From the NCBI GenBank assembly GCA_024644405.1, contig JAHELC010000010.1:52596-116595 (forward strand): 64,000 nt of DNA, in the 5' to 3' direction. Positions 47,612-55,667 of this stretch are shown one piece after another. Source of the DNA: Nitrospinaceae bacterium (GTDB lineage Bacteria > Nitrospinota > Nitrospinia > Nitrospinales > Nitrospinaceae). The notes under the pieces were generated by a model that was not told the DNA's origin, searched no databases, and saw only the letters and a list, made by a program, of their open reading frames with translations. The position numbers and the translations under genes are program-made. Position 1 is the stretch's first letter. The number at the start of each line of letters is the position of its first letter.

Positions 47612-47953
47612 ATGACTGAATCAGTGGAGCAGATAAATCCCGTGCAACTCAAGGAACGGCTGGATGCCGGGCAGGTGGGACTGCTGTTGGACGTCCGGGA
47701 GGACTGGGAACATTCCATGGCGGCGATCGCGGATTCGACCCATATTCCGCTGGGCGAGCTGGTGGATCGCCTTCAGGAACTGGCTTTTGAGGATGACATT
47801 GTGGTGTATTGCCATTTTGGCCAGCGCTCCTATCAGGCAGGCCAGATGTTGAAGGAAGCCGGATTCAATAATGTGTACAACCTGGCAGGGGGCATCGATG
47901 CCTGGTCACAGTTGGTGGACCCTTCCATCCGCAGGTATCGCGCATCTTTTTGA
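47612..47953 (+). CDS. Single-domain rhodanese (sulfurtransferase)
   Basis: The 113-residue protein is a complete rhodanese domain. The N-terminal signature is QVGLLLDVREDWEHSMAAI, and the catalytic loop is VYCHFGQRSYQAG with Cys as the persulfide site. The C-terminal LAGGIDAW segment is typical. It has a GGAGCACC ribosome site. The next gene begins nearly at its stop, so the two may be cotranscribed, though the follow-on membrane protein has no known link to sulfur transfer. The physiological donor and acceptor are unknown. Confidence 0.93.
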   Translation: MTESVEQINPVQLKERLDAGQVGLLLDVREDWEHSMAAIADSTHIPLGELVDRLQELAFEDDIVVYCHFGQRSYQAGQMLKEAGFNNVYNLAGGIDAWSQLVDPSIRRYRASF

Positions 47954-47964
47954 TCGCCAAGTCA

Positions 47965-49293
47965 ATGAGATCATTCCCCAGCCAATACATAGAGTCCTTT
48001 AAATTATTTCTTAACACAGTGCAGAAAAGGCCGCCTCGCGGAGTTATTATTTTTTTGATCGTTTTTGTGCTGATCGGACTTCAGAATTCTTTCGAAGAAC
48101 TTTTCTTTCCCACTTTGCATGATGAAGATGGCAGCATCATTTTTACAACCTTTTATAACGAACATACCTTAAAAAATATTTTTACTTTCCACCTCAGTTA
48201 TATTTTGACCCTTCCCATGGCTTTGGGCTATTTGGCTCAATTTTTTCCGATAAAAGCGATTCCTTATATATATGTTGGGATTGCTCTCATTATCAAATCC
48301 TTGTCCTGTTTTCTGTTTTATCGAGTGATCGGTCGCCTGTACCAAAGTGAGGGTTTGGCATGGTATATTTTATTGGCGGTTTCAATTTTGCCTTTGGCCG
48401 GGCTCGAGTTCTCAGTATCGTTGAGCCATCAGATCTGGAATTTTCTGTTGATCCTCTTTCTCCTGCTGTTTCTTCCCATTCCCAAAAAAATTACTTTAAA
48501 AATCCCATTTGTTCTTGCGGTCATTTTGATGACCTGGTCCAATCCCGGTTCTATTTTGCTGGTTCCATTATATGGTTTTAAACTCTTTGCCGATAAAGTT
48601 CATCGATGGGAATACTCTCTATTTATCATTGCTGCAGGATCGTATGCCCTGTTTGGAATTGAATCCCAATCGCCGAATTTTTCAGGACTGCAATATTTTG
48701 TTGAAATTTTTCGGGATCGGGTGGTGGTCGATTCCTTGCTTGGGCTTGGTATCAGATCGTATCTTCAATACTTGGAAATCACCGGGTGGCTGGCTGCTTT
48801 TGTTTTAGCCGTTATTTTTCTCAGGTTGTTTTTTACATGGCAGCATGCAGGGCGTGAAGAGAAGGAATTTATAGTCGGCCTGTGTTTTATGGCCGTTTTT
48901 TTGGTTCTGGTTTCCCTGGCCGGCAGGCCGGACTATATTTGGAAGTTTTACCATCAAATAGGAGGAGGCATCAGGTACGTTTATATTTCCAAAACTTTGA
49001 TGGTGGCTCTGGTCCTGGTTGCTCTATTTTACCAGTTCAAAAACTCCACCGGTTTTCATGGGGTTTTTCCGGGTGTGTCGGCGGTTTTTTTCTATATCCA
49101 GTCAGGAAATTTTGTTTATTATAAAACGGATATCGAAGTCAGTGAAAAGGTTACAGGATTTATCGATCTACTTTCAAAGAAGAATTCCCAGTGCTATCTC
49201 CTTGATCGAAAATTCCTGTATTTAAATAATAAGGAACCTTATGTTTCCGAATCTCCAGGCAAATGGAGAATAAAGGCGAGTGTGTGTCCTTGA
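47965..49293 (+). CDS. Polytopic membrane protein, GT-C-like, paralogue 1
   Basis: The 442-residue protein has about 11 membrane helices (VIIFLIVFVLIGLQNSF and FVLAVILMTWSNPGSILLVP) and an early extracytoplasmic loop with acidic residues, FFPTLHDEDGSIIFTTFYNE. The same positions in the gene at 49654 read VFYPLLYNEDGRNIFGLFYN, so the two are paralogues. A DE/ED pair in the first loop is what GT-C glycosyltransferases use, so a lipid-linked sugar transferase is a reasonable inference. The coding sequence is clearly more AT-rich than its neighbours. The TTG at 47950 overlapping the rhodanese stop is an alternative start; neither has a strong ribosome site. Confidence 0.75.
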   Translation: MRSFPSQYIESFKLFLNTVQKRPPRGVIIFLIVFVLIGLQNSFEELFFPTLHDEDGSIIFTTFYNEHTLKNIFTFHLSYILTLPMALGYLAQFFPIKAIPYIYVGIALIIKSLSCFLFYRVIGRLYQSEGLAWYILLAVSILPLAGLEFSVSLSHQIWNFLLILFLLLFLPIPKKITLKIPFVLAVILMTWSNPGSILLVPLYGFKLFADKVHRWEYSLFIIAAGSYALFGIESQSPNFSGLQYFVEIFRDRVVVDSLLGLGIRSYLQYLEITGWLAAFVLAVIFLRLFFTWQHAGREEKEFIVGLCFMAVFLVLVSLAGRPDYIWKFYHQIGGGIRYVYISKTLMVALVLVALFYQFKNSTGFHGVFPGVSAVFFYIQSGNFVYYKTDIEVSEKVTGFIDLLSKKNSQCYLLDRKFLYLNNKEPYVSESPGKWRIKASVCP

Positions 49294-49338
49294 GTAGGTT
49301 GATGGGAGGACAGGCCGGGTTGGTTTTGAAGGGGCAAT

Positions 49339-49584
49339 ATGTTCAATAAGCTGGGCATCGAGGTGATGAATTCTCCCCGCGCCGTACGCGACGAGCTGTT
49401 ACAGGGCACCGGGGCAGTGATGGCGGCGGGATGTTCCATTTTCGTGGAATCGAGCAACGTCAAAGATAAAGAGATCGTGGTGTTCCGATCCCCTGATAAA
49501 GATATTTCTGCGGAACGCAAAGCGTTCGACGTCGAGCACTTCGATCAAGCCTGGAGGCAGTTTGAAGAGTGGCGATCTTCCTGA
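49339..49584 (+). CDS. Small soluble protein, unknown function
   Basis: The 81-residue protein (GIEVMNSPRAVRDELLQGTG and later VFRSPDKDISAERKAFDVEH) has no signal peptide or membrane helix. It looks like a compact alpha/beta fold. It has the good ribosome site AAGGGGCAAT. It lies between two paralogous membrane proteins on the same strand, 45 bases after the first and 69 before the second. Codon use is of the local high-GC kind, unlike the AT-rich gene before it. I do not recognise a family; a regulatory or accessory role to the membrane proteins is only suggested by position. Confidence 0.65.
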   Translation: MFNKLGIEVMNSPRAVRDELLQGTGAVMAAGCSIFVESSNVKDKEIVVFRSPDKDISAERKAFDVEHFDQAWRQFEEWRSS

Positions 49585-49653
49585 CGGTTTCCCTTCCGGA
49601 TATTTCTCGGGTAATCAATTGTTGATTCGGCTTCCAGGTCTTATACTGGATTC

Positions 49654-50988
49654 ATGACCGAAAACGCCGTCCAGGAAGCGGAGTTCCCTGAAACCCGCAT
49701 CCCGGATATTAAAAAATACATAAGGTTTCAACCCGGACTGGGGTGGGCCTTCGCTTTTTCATTTTTGATCCTCGCTTTAAAGAACGATCTCGCCGATGTC
49801 TTTTACCCTCTGCTGTACAACGAGGATGGAAGAAATATATTCGGTCTTTTTTATAATGATCATTCCATTAGAAATATTTTTTCAAGTTACTCAAGCTATT
49901 ACCAGGTCCTCCCGCGGCTGGCGGGGTATATGTTGCATTTTTTACCGGTTACCTGGATTCCTTCCCTGTACTGCCTGTTTGCGCTTTCCTTCAGCGCGTT
50001 GGCGTACTCACTGTTTTACCCTTTATTGAATCGTTTGTTTCGTTCTCCCTGGTTTGCTCTTTATTCGGTTCTCATCCTGACTGCCTTGCCCCTGGCCAGC
50101 CACAAGCTGGTGGGGGCTTTGATGTACCAGGTCTGGAATGGCGTCATCATTTTAGGTATTGCTGCTTTCCTGCCACTCCCAAAAAAGCTGTTATGGAAAT
50201 CGCTATATCTTTTTGCCATTAACGTTCTGATTTGGAGTCATCCCTACTGCATCCTGGTGTTGCCGGTTTACTTGTACCGGATTGTATTTCAGAAAGACAA
50301 CAGATGGGTATACGTTCTTTTTACCTTTTCGATATTTGTTTATTTTGGATTGACACTCCACCACCACCCCTTGAATTGGAATTCCCTGCTCTATTTCCCG
50401 TCCAGCCTGCTCGGCCGCGTGGTCACCGAATCCGTCGTGGGTCCCATGAACCGGGCCTGGTTTCAATATCTGGAAATTTCTCTGATATTCGGTTTTCTGA
50501 TGATTGCGTTTGTGGGGGGTATGATCGGATTTTCCTGGAAGCAAATGAAGGGGGAGGAGAAATGGTTTTATGCCCTTTCGTGTTATTTTATCGTATCGAC
50601 CCTGGCTGTAGCCCTGCTGGGCCGGGATCTCGGTGATTATTACCATCTGATCAACGGCAGTCCCCGGTATACCTATCTGCCCCGCATCATTTTTTTAATG
50701 ATGTTGATGGCCGCTCTGTTTCGCCTGTATCAGATCTCCTCCATTTTCCGAAAAGTCCATTGGGTGCTGGCGGCAGGAGTCTTGTTTTTTAACGCCAGCG
50801 CTACGGTTCTGTACAAGACCGATTTGACCGTGGGCCAGTCGGTTCGCGATTACGTGGCTTATCTGGATCAGCACCAGACGGATTGCGCGCCGGGCGAGGA
50901 ACGATGGTTTACCCTGCACCGGGGCGTTTGGCAATTCCCGGGAACCCCTCCCGATTGGAGTATTACTTCCAACCTGTGCCGGCATTAA
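49654..50988 (+). CDS. Polytopic membrane protein, GT-C-like, paralogue 2
   Basis: The 444-residue protein has about 11 predicted helices (GLGWAFAFSFLILALKNDLA, then SLYLFAINVLIWSHPYCILV) and the loop motif YNEDGRNIFGLFYNDHSIRN shared with the gene at 47965. Both end in a short soluble tail with cysteines (CAPGEERWF here). Similarity extends over the N-terminal half and in the LPKK-type loop (LPLPKKLLWK versus LPIPKKITLK). Family function is unknown; GT-C-type glycosyl transfer is inference. Its stop is two bases from the stop of the convergent AstE-like gene. Confidence 0.75.
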   Translation: MTENAVQEAEFPETRIPDIKKYIRFQPGLGWAFAFSFLILALKNDLADVFYPLLYNEDGRNIFGLFYNDHSIRNIFSSYSSYYQVLPRLAGYMLHFLPVTWIPSLYCLFALSFSALAYSLFYPLLNRLFRSPWFALYSVLILTALPLASHKLVGALMYQVWNGVIILGIAAFLPLPKKLLWKSLYLFAINVLIWSHPYCILVLPVYLYRIVFQKDNRWVYVLFTFSIFVYFGLTLHHHPLNWNSLLYFPSSLLGRVVTESVVGPMNRAWFQYLEISLIFGFLMIAFVGGMIGFSWKQMKGEEKWFYALSCYFIVSTLAVALLGRDLGDYYHLINGSPRYTYLPRIIFLMMLMAALFRLYQISSIFRKVHWVLAAGVLFFNASATVLYKTDLTVGQSVRDYVAYLDQHQTDCAPGEERWFTLHRGVWQFPGTPPDWSITSNLCRH

Positions 50989-50990
50989 TT

Positions 50991-52001
50991 TTACTCCAGC
51001 GCATATCTCTGCATCAGGTAACCCAGGCAATCGTCCATTACGTTGGGGATAAAGGTTGTCAGCATGGAAGGCACCACGGACCGGATCAGGCGGATTTCTT
51101 CATTCGTGTAACTGATAAAATTTTCCGAAACGTCCTGGCCCTGCTCGTCAACTACCGCCAGTTTTAAATCGGGATTGCGCCGCCAACCCACCAGAGTGTT
51201 TTCGGCCTGCTCGACAAAATTCATCAACTCCAGATTTTCGATAAAATTGAAGTCGGTCTTCCGGCAGGTTTCGCCGATTCCGATCCGGCAGTTATCCGGC
51301 ACCTCGATGCGGGCGATGCTGTGGTAGACCCTGGGTTCCGTCGGGTTGCTGGCATTCGTGGGAATGGCGTCCAGCGCCAGGCATTGTTCGAGGAAGTCCA
51401 GCACGTGATCGACGCCGAACGGGTCGCGGGCCTGGCCGCTTTCGACAGTGATGGCCGGGCAGATGTCCGCCAGGGCGCGGGAGATCACTTCCTCCGGCCG
51501 GGTGAAGTAGACGATCATCGGGCTGAACAGTTTTCCGAGATTAATAAAGGGTCCGTCGAGTTTGTTGACGCAGGCGTAATGCGGATTCTGCCCGGAGGTA
51601 TTATGGATATCGACTCCGGCGAACAGTTTGTTGGATTTGAGGATTGCGAGGAGTTCTTCCACCAGGCGGTGCTCCGGCAACGGGCCGCCTTTCCAGATGC
51701 GGTTGTAGTCGGGTTGATCGGGCAGGTGGCGCAGATTGTCCCGAGCCGCTGCTACGTTTCCCAGAAACAGCCAGACACTCCTGGGCAGAGGTTTGTCTTG
51801 TTGGGTATAACGGTTCAACAGTTGTTGCACAGCCAGGAATCCCGTGGGCTCGTCCCCATGCAACAGCGTGCAGATAAAAAGGGGAGGCTCTTTCTCGCCC
51901 CGTATCCGCAACAAAGTCGGTCCCGGCAACACCTGATGCAATTCAGCGGGAGCCACTTCCCGCAGATGGTTGGGAATTTCATCGATGATATGCAGATTCA
52001 T
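50991..52001 (-). CDS. Succinylglutamate desuccinylase/aspartoacylase-like M14 amidohydrolase
   Basis: The 336-residue protein is a zinc-dependent M14 carboxypeptidase-fold hydrolase of the AstE/AspA group, which removes acyl groups from amino acids or small amides. Zinc ligands are in TLLHGDEPTGFLAVQ (His, Glu) and GVDIHNTSGQNPHYACV (His), and the later ITVESGQARDPFGV carries the catalytic Glu. The start at 52001 is preceded by GGGAAGTG; an ATG at 52019 overlaps the end of the next gene. The glutamate-cysteine-ligase-like gene lies directly upstream on the same strand, so the pair makes a ligase/hydrolase module. The substrate is unknown. Confidence 0.85.
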   Translation of the reverse strand: MNLHIIDEIPNHLREVAPAELHQVLPGPTLLRIRGEKEPPLFICTLLHGDEPTGFLAVQQLLNRYTQQDKPLPRSVWLFLGNVAAARDNLRHLPDQPDYNRIWKGGPLPEHRLVEELLAILKSNKLFAGVDIHNTSGQNPHYACVNKLDGPFINLGKLFSPMIVYFTRPEEVISRALADICPAITVESGQARDPFGVDHVLDFLEQCLALDAIPTNASNPTEPRVYHSIARIEVPDNCRIGIGETCRKTDFNFIENLELMNFVEQAENTLVGWRRNPDLKLAVVDEQGQDVSENFISYTNEEIRLIRSVVPSMLTTFIPNVMDDCLGYLMQRYALE

Positions 52002-52006
52002 GGTTT

Positions 52007-53443
52007 TTACACTTCCCATTCGTGGACAGGAATGTTGCGTTTTTGATTTTCGAAATAAGCCCGGGTCATCTCTTGAAAATTGACCCCGTGAGCGGCAATA
52101 AATGCCCTTTGCCAGCCGGCGCCGTTTTGTCCCGTACGCACCCGGTTCTGCATGATGTCGTCAATATAACAGGAAATATCCTCTTCCACGATGCCGCGTT
52201 TCTGCAATCCCTGGCGGGCGGCCGGAATCAGAACTTCATCAAGAAGAGTTTGCATGTCCCACTTTTTTCGATCCACCCAGCGGATTTGTGCGGACAACCC
52301 GTTACGCGCCGCCTGGTAGAAATTTTCTTCCGCCCAGTCAAACCGGATCTGTTCTTCCAGCGGGGTGTCCTGGCGGGTAAAGTACGACATCAGCCCGACA
52401 AAAAAAGCGATGTTCGCGATCACGTCTTTCAGTGACGGACCCGCTGCCGGGGCCCGGTGTTCGATGCGGATATGCGGTGTTCCGTCGTGATCCATACCGA
52501 TCAACGGACGCGTCCACCGCCAGATGGTGCCGTTATGCAGGCGCAGGTGACTCAATAGTTCGGGCGGCTCGTCAAACACCTGGGGCAGGAGAACCGGATA
52601 CAGTTCCAGATTTTCAAGAAAGGGTTCCAGAATGGTTTCCCGGGCATACCCGGAACCGAAGGTGACCCGGCGAAGCGGCTCGTCCTGGCTGTCCCGGTAA
52701 CAATCCATGTGCACGGCCTGCTCGAATACCGGGATCCGGGTTTCGTCCCACAAATCCTTGCCAAACAGATAAGGGGAGTTGGCGGCTACCGCGGCTATCG
52801 GGGCCGACAGGATCTGCGACGTGTTGTAAAAACGGATGGCGTCTTCGGCGCTCACCTGCAAATGAATCTGGAGTGAGGTGGTCACCGCTTCCAGCATCAC
52901 GTCCTGGTGCGTGATATTCAATATATCCCGGCCCTGAATGTTCAATTCGATGGCCTGTCCCTCGCGCAGTTGAAATACCTGGTTGTTGAGGGCAAAGTAG
53001 CGGCTGATGTGCGTCATGTGGTCCAGTGTCAGCATGTCATCGCGGATGGTCGGCAGGATGCCGATCGCCAGGATGTCTGATCCGACTGCCATTGCGTTTG
53101 CGACGCACAACTGCCAGACCTCCTGCAATTCGTTTTCCATTTTGTTGAAAATAGATCGCTCGACATGTTGCGGGGTGCTGTTGATTTCGAAATTGAACTG
53201 GGACAGCTCGGGAACCACCAGGGGGTGCGCGATGCGGGATAAAAACGCCTCGTTGTTGGGGGCCGGGAGAAAATCGCGGTCTATCAACCAGGCTTCCAGC
53301 TCGAATCCGCACAAATCCTCCCGTTTTTTCAAGCGGCCGTTTTGGAACCAGTCCGCCAGTATGCGGTATTCTTCCAGAAGCTTTTGCTTGAAGCGGGCCA
53401 AGTCTGCTTCGGTAAACCGGGTTTTGGAAATGTCTCGTCCCAT
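52007..53443 (-). CDS. Glutamate-cysteine-ligase-like (GCS2-type) carboxylate-amine ligase
   Basis: The 478-residue protein resembles the GCS2/GshA-like ligases, which join an amino acid's carboxylate to an amine with ATP. Characteristic blocks are DLCGFELEAWLIDRD, SQFNFEINSTPQHV, LTLDHMTHISRYFALN and the later RIEHRAPAAGPSLKDVIAN with WRWTRPLIGMD. The ribosome site AAGGAGGAG is strong. True glutathione synthesis would need GshB, which is not nearby; the close AstE-like hydrolase suggests a small amide or isopeptide instead. Similar ligase/AstE pairs occur with RimK-type ATP-grasp enzymes in other bacteria. Family confidence is good; substrate is not known. Confidence 0.85.
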   Translation of the reverse strand: MGRDISKTRFTEADLARFKQKLLEEYRILADWFQNGRLKKREDLCGFELEAWLIDRDFLPAPNNEAFLSRIAHPLVVPELSQFNFEINSTPQHVERSIFNKMENELQEVWQLCVANAMAVGSDILAIGILPTIRDDMLTLDHMTHISRYFALNNQVFQLREGQAIELNIQGRDILNITHQDVMLEAVTTSLQIHLQVSAEDAIRFYNTSQILSAPIAAVAANSPYLFGKDLWDETRIPVFEQAVHMDCYRDSQDEPLRRVTFGSGYARETILEPFLENLELYPVLLPQVFDEPPELLSHLRLHNGTIWRWTRPLIGMDHDGTPHIRIEHRAPAAGPSLKDVIANIAFFVGLMSYFTRQDTPLEEQIRFDWAEENFYQAARNGLSAQIRWVDRKKWDMQTLLDEVLIPAARQGLQKRGIVEEDISCYIDDIMQNRVRTGQNGAGWQRAFIAAHGVNFQEMTRAYFENQKRNIPVHEWEV

Positions 53444-53495
53444 GCCGCCTGCTCCTCCTTGGTGTCTAGTATAAAAGAGGATGCTTGAAAAAGCT

Positions 53496-54968
53496 TTATT
53501 CCTTGGGACTTAATTTTTCCTCGACCACCTGCCGCATGAGGTCGATGGGAGCGGTTTTTCCGGTCCATAATTCGAACTGGCCCGCCGCCTGGTGAACAAA
53601 CAGCTCCACCCCGGAGACCGTGGCGCACCCGGCGGCCTGGGCATCCTTGAGCAGGCGGGTTTCCATCGGGTTGTATACGGAATCGAACACTACCATGCCG
53701 GGTTTCAGCAGGCGCGCAGGGAATGGGGTGTCGTTGGTGTTGGGAGCCATACCGACCGGTGAGCAGTTGATCACAAAATCTACGGTTGCCTGATCGACAT
53801 CGCGGATACTGATGAGGTTGGCTTTCAATTGATCCGCCAGTTCCTGCGCTTTTTCCTTGTTGCGGTTGTAGGTCAGAGTGAGGTGTGCGCCTTCGTCAAC
53901 CACGCTCTGGCCGATGGCTTTGGCGGTGCCGCCTGCGCCGATGATCAATACATTTTTGTCCTTGAGGGGCCCGTGCGGCTCCAGGGCTTTCAATGCTCCC
54001 GAGTAATCGGTGTTGTACCCGGCCCAACCGTTGCCATTCCGCACCACGGTGTTGACGGCGCCGATGCGCCCGGCGGCGGGATCGATATGGCTGAGGGGTT
54101 TCATGATGGCCTCCTTGTGCGGCATGGTCACACTCAGCCCGCCCAAATACGGTTCAAACGCGCTGAAGAATCGCGACACGTTTTGCACCAGCAACGGCAC
54201 GTACACGTGCGGCAGTCCGGTTTCCTGAAAGGCTTTGTTGTGGATCAGGTAACCCATGCTCTTCGATACCGGGTCGCCGATGACGCCGTACATTTTGGAT
54301 TCCGGTTTCAGATCGTTGACGCGGTAAACATGTTTCAAAGTTTTTGCGGGAATTTGCCCTGGCGCACTTTCCTTGCCCGTTTCCAGCGACCCGAACGTGA
54401 GCCATCCGCCCTGCTGAACCGTCAGGATGCGGCTGACCTCTCCCTTTTCGCCCATGCAGAACGCGATCATTTGTTTTTCATCTTTTTTGGCGCGTGCCAG
54501 CAAACGAAACAGGGCCAGATTATCGTTGATGTCGGTTGCGTAAGTGATGATCTTCAAAATATCAGCCGGCAACTGGCTCATGAGATCGTACAGGGGATTG
54601 AGATCGTCCGGGGTGCGCGTGAAGTCGTGGTGCGACAGGATAACCTTCACCGACCCTTTGTTTTCGAGAATGGATTTGAGCAGCGGTCCCGGCGTGGAGG
54701 TTTCGATGTCGATATAATCCGCTCCCAGATCGATCGCCTGACGCAAAATGTCGACGCGCTCTTCTTCCGTGCCCGCGAATTGGCCGCCGTCCATCTTGCA
54801 CCGGTTGGTGACGATACAGGGTTTGCCCGCCTCCTTCAGCAACAATGGCAGGTCGCAATTCTCGATCAGGTCCAGGCGCAACTCGATAATATCGGCCAGC
54901 TGCTGGCAGGCGTCGAGGTCTTTGCGGGCGCGGTCCATCGTAGGACCGACAATGGGAATGCAGATCAT
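53496..54968 (-). CDS. aroDE: Bifunctional 3-dehydroquinate dehydratase (type I) / shikimate dehydrogenase
   Basis: The 490-residue protein joins two shikimate-pathway enzymes. The N-terminal half (about 1-220) is type I dehydroquinase: IIELRLDLIENCD, LSHHDFTRTPDD (catalytic His) and ILKIITYATDINDN (Schiff-base Lys). The C-terminal half (about 226-490) is shikimate dehydrogenase: GVIGDPVSKSMGYLIHNKAF, VTMPHKEAIM (catalytic Lys), NTDYSGAL and the NADP-binding VLIIGAGGTAKAI. The final segment HQAAGQFELWTGKTAP is typical. Together they catalyse dehydroquinate to shikimate. The plant-like fusion is also known in some bacteria. No strong ribosome site is visible. Confidence 0.95.
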   Translation of the reverse strand: MICIPIVGPTMDRARKDLDACQQLADIIELRLDLIENCDLPLLLKEAGKPCIVTNRCKMDGGQFAGTEEERVDILRQAIDLGADYIDIETSTPGPLLKSILENKGSVKVILSHHDFTRTPDDLNPLYDLMSQLPADILKIITYATDINDNLALFRLLARAKKDEKQMIAFCMGEKGEVSRILTVQQGGWLTFGSLETGKESAPGQIPAKTLKHVYRVNDLKPESKMYGVIGDPVSKSMGYLIHNKAFQETGLPHVYVPLLVQNVSRFFSAFEPYLGGLSVTMPHKEAIMKPLSHIDPAAGRIGAVNTVVRNGNGWAGYNTDYSGALKALEPHGPLKDKNVLIIGAGGTAKAIGQSVVDEGAHLTLTYNRNKEKAQELADQLKANLISIRDVDQATVDFVINCSPVGMAPNTNDTPFPARLLKPGMVVFDSVYNPMETRLLKDAQAAGCATVSGVELFVHQAAGQFELWTGKTAPIDLMRQVVEEKLSPKE

Positions 54969-55043
54969 AATTTCGATGGAGACAGGTTGTTGAAGTGTGT
55001 TTTCTATTGGCAGGGATTATGCCTCATGCGGGCGGGAAAATCT

Positions 55044-55231
55044 ACTCCTGCCCGGAGGGGGAACTGGCTGGCAGTTATCGGTAAGCGGGAATCCCTGAGC
55101 GCGATACAAGGAATTAATTTATATGTGGGGGTATATTGTGGGTACTATAAACTCTGGCTGGCGAAAGTAACCTTGCAATCGAGCGATAACGCCTCAGCGA
55201 AATAGGCTCCGGCGCTTCGCCGTTTAGCCTT
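55044..55231. repeat. Intergenic repeat family R1, copy B (reverse orientation)
   Basis: CCCGGAGGGGGAACTGGC (55051-55068) is the exact reverse complement of 23393-23410. The GCAGTTATCGGTAAGCGGGAAT part and, near 55208, CCGGCGCTTCGCCGTTTAG also match units at 60210. The element fills the space between aroDE and the FlgN-like gene. Confidence 0.6.
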
Positions 55232-55667
55232 CCTGGGAGAAGCGGGGGGATTTGCCGCCGGACTCGCCGTAGCCTTTTAACCCTTTCTTGTGTTCCTGGA
55301 AGATTTTCATTTGCTCAAAAGTTGCCTCTTTTTTATCCTTGAGGATTTTTGTGCAGGCGTTTTCCACTGCAAGCAGTTGTTCCAGTACCTGTGCCGCTTC
55401 ATCCTTTAGCGCCTGGCCTTTTTGGATCATCAGCTCCCGATCCGAGTCGGACAGGCTTTTAAGGACCGGCTGCATTTCTCGATCCAACTCCTGCAGGGTC
55501 TCCAGGAGTGGGTTTTTATCCTGCAAGGCTTTCAAGAGGTCCGGGTCATTTTTCTCGTCGATCGCTTTCTTTTGTCGACGCGCCACTTCCAGCAGTTGGA
55601 CACAACAATCCTTCTGCTTTTTCAGGCATTCCAACATGCGATTGATCAATGGCGGGGTTTGCGGCAT
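55224..55667 (-). CDS. FlgN-like flagellar export chaperone
   Basis: The 147-residue protein is almost wholly alpha-helical and charged (LECLKKQKDCCVQLLEVARR and ALQDKNPLLETLQELDREMQ), like FlgN, the cytoplasmic chaperone of hook-filament junction proteins. Sequence similarity in FlgN is low, so the call depends on the coiled-coil pattern and context. Its start (TGATG) overlaps the stop of the FliD-like gene, implying translational coupling. The tail is Ser/Gly-rich. Alternative: FliT-like chaperone for FliD, which would fit the position even better. Confidence 0.65.
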   Translation of the reverse strand: MPQTPPLINRMLECLKKQKDCCVQLLEVARRQKKAIDEKNDPDLLKALQDKNPLLETLQELDREMQPVLKSLSDSDRELMIQKGQALKDEAAQVLEQLLAVENACTKILKDKKEATFEQMKIFQEHKKGLKGYGESGGKSPRFSQEG

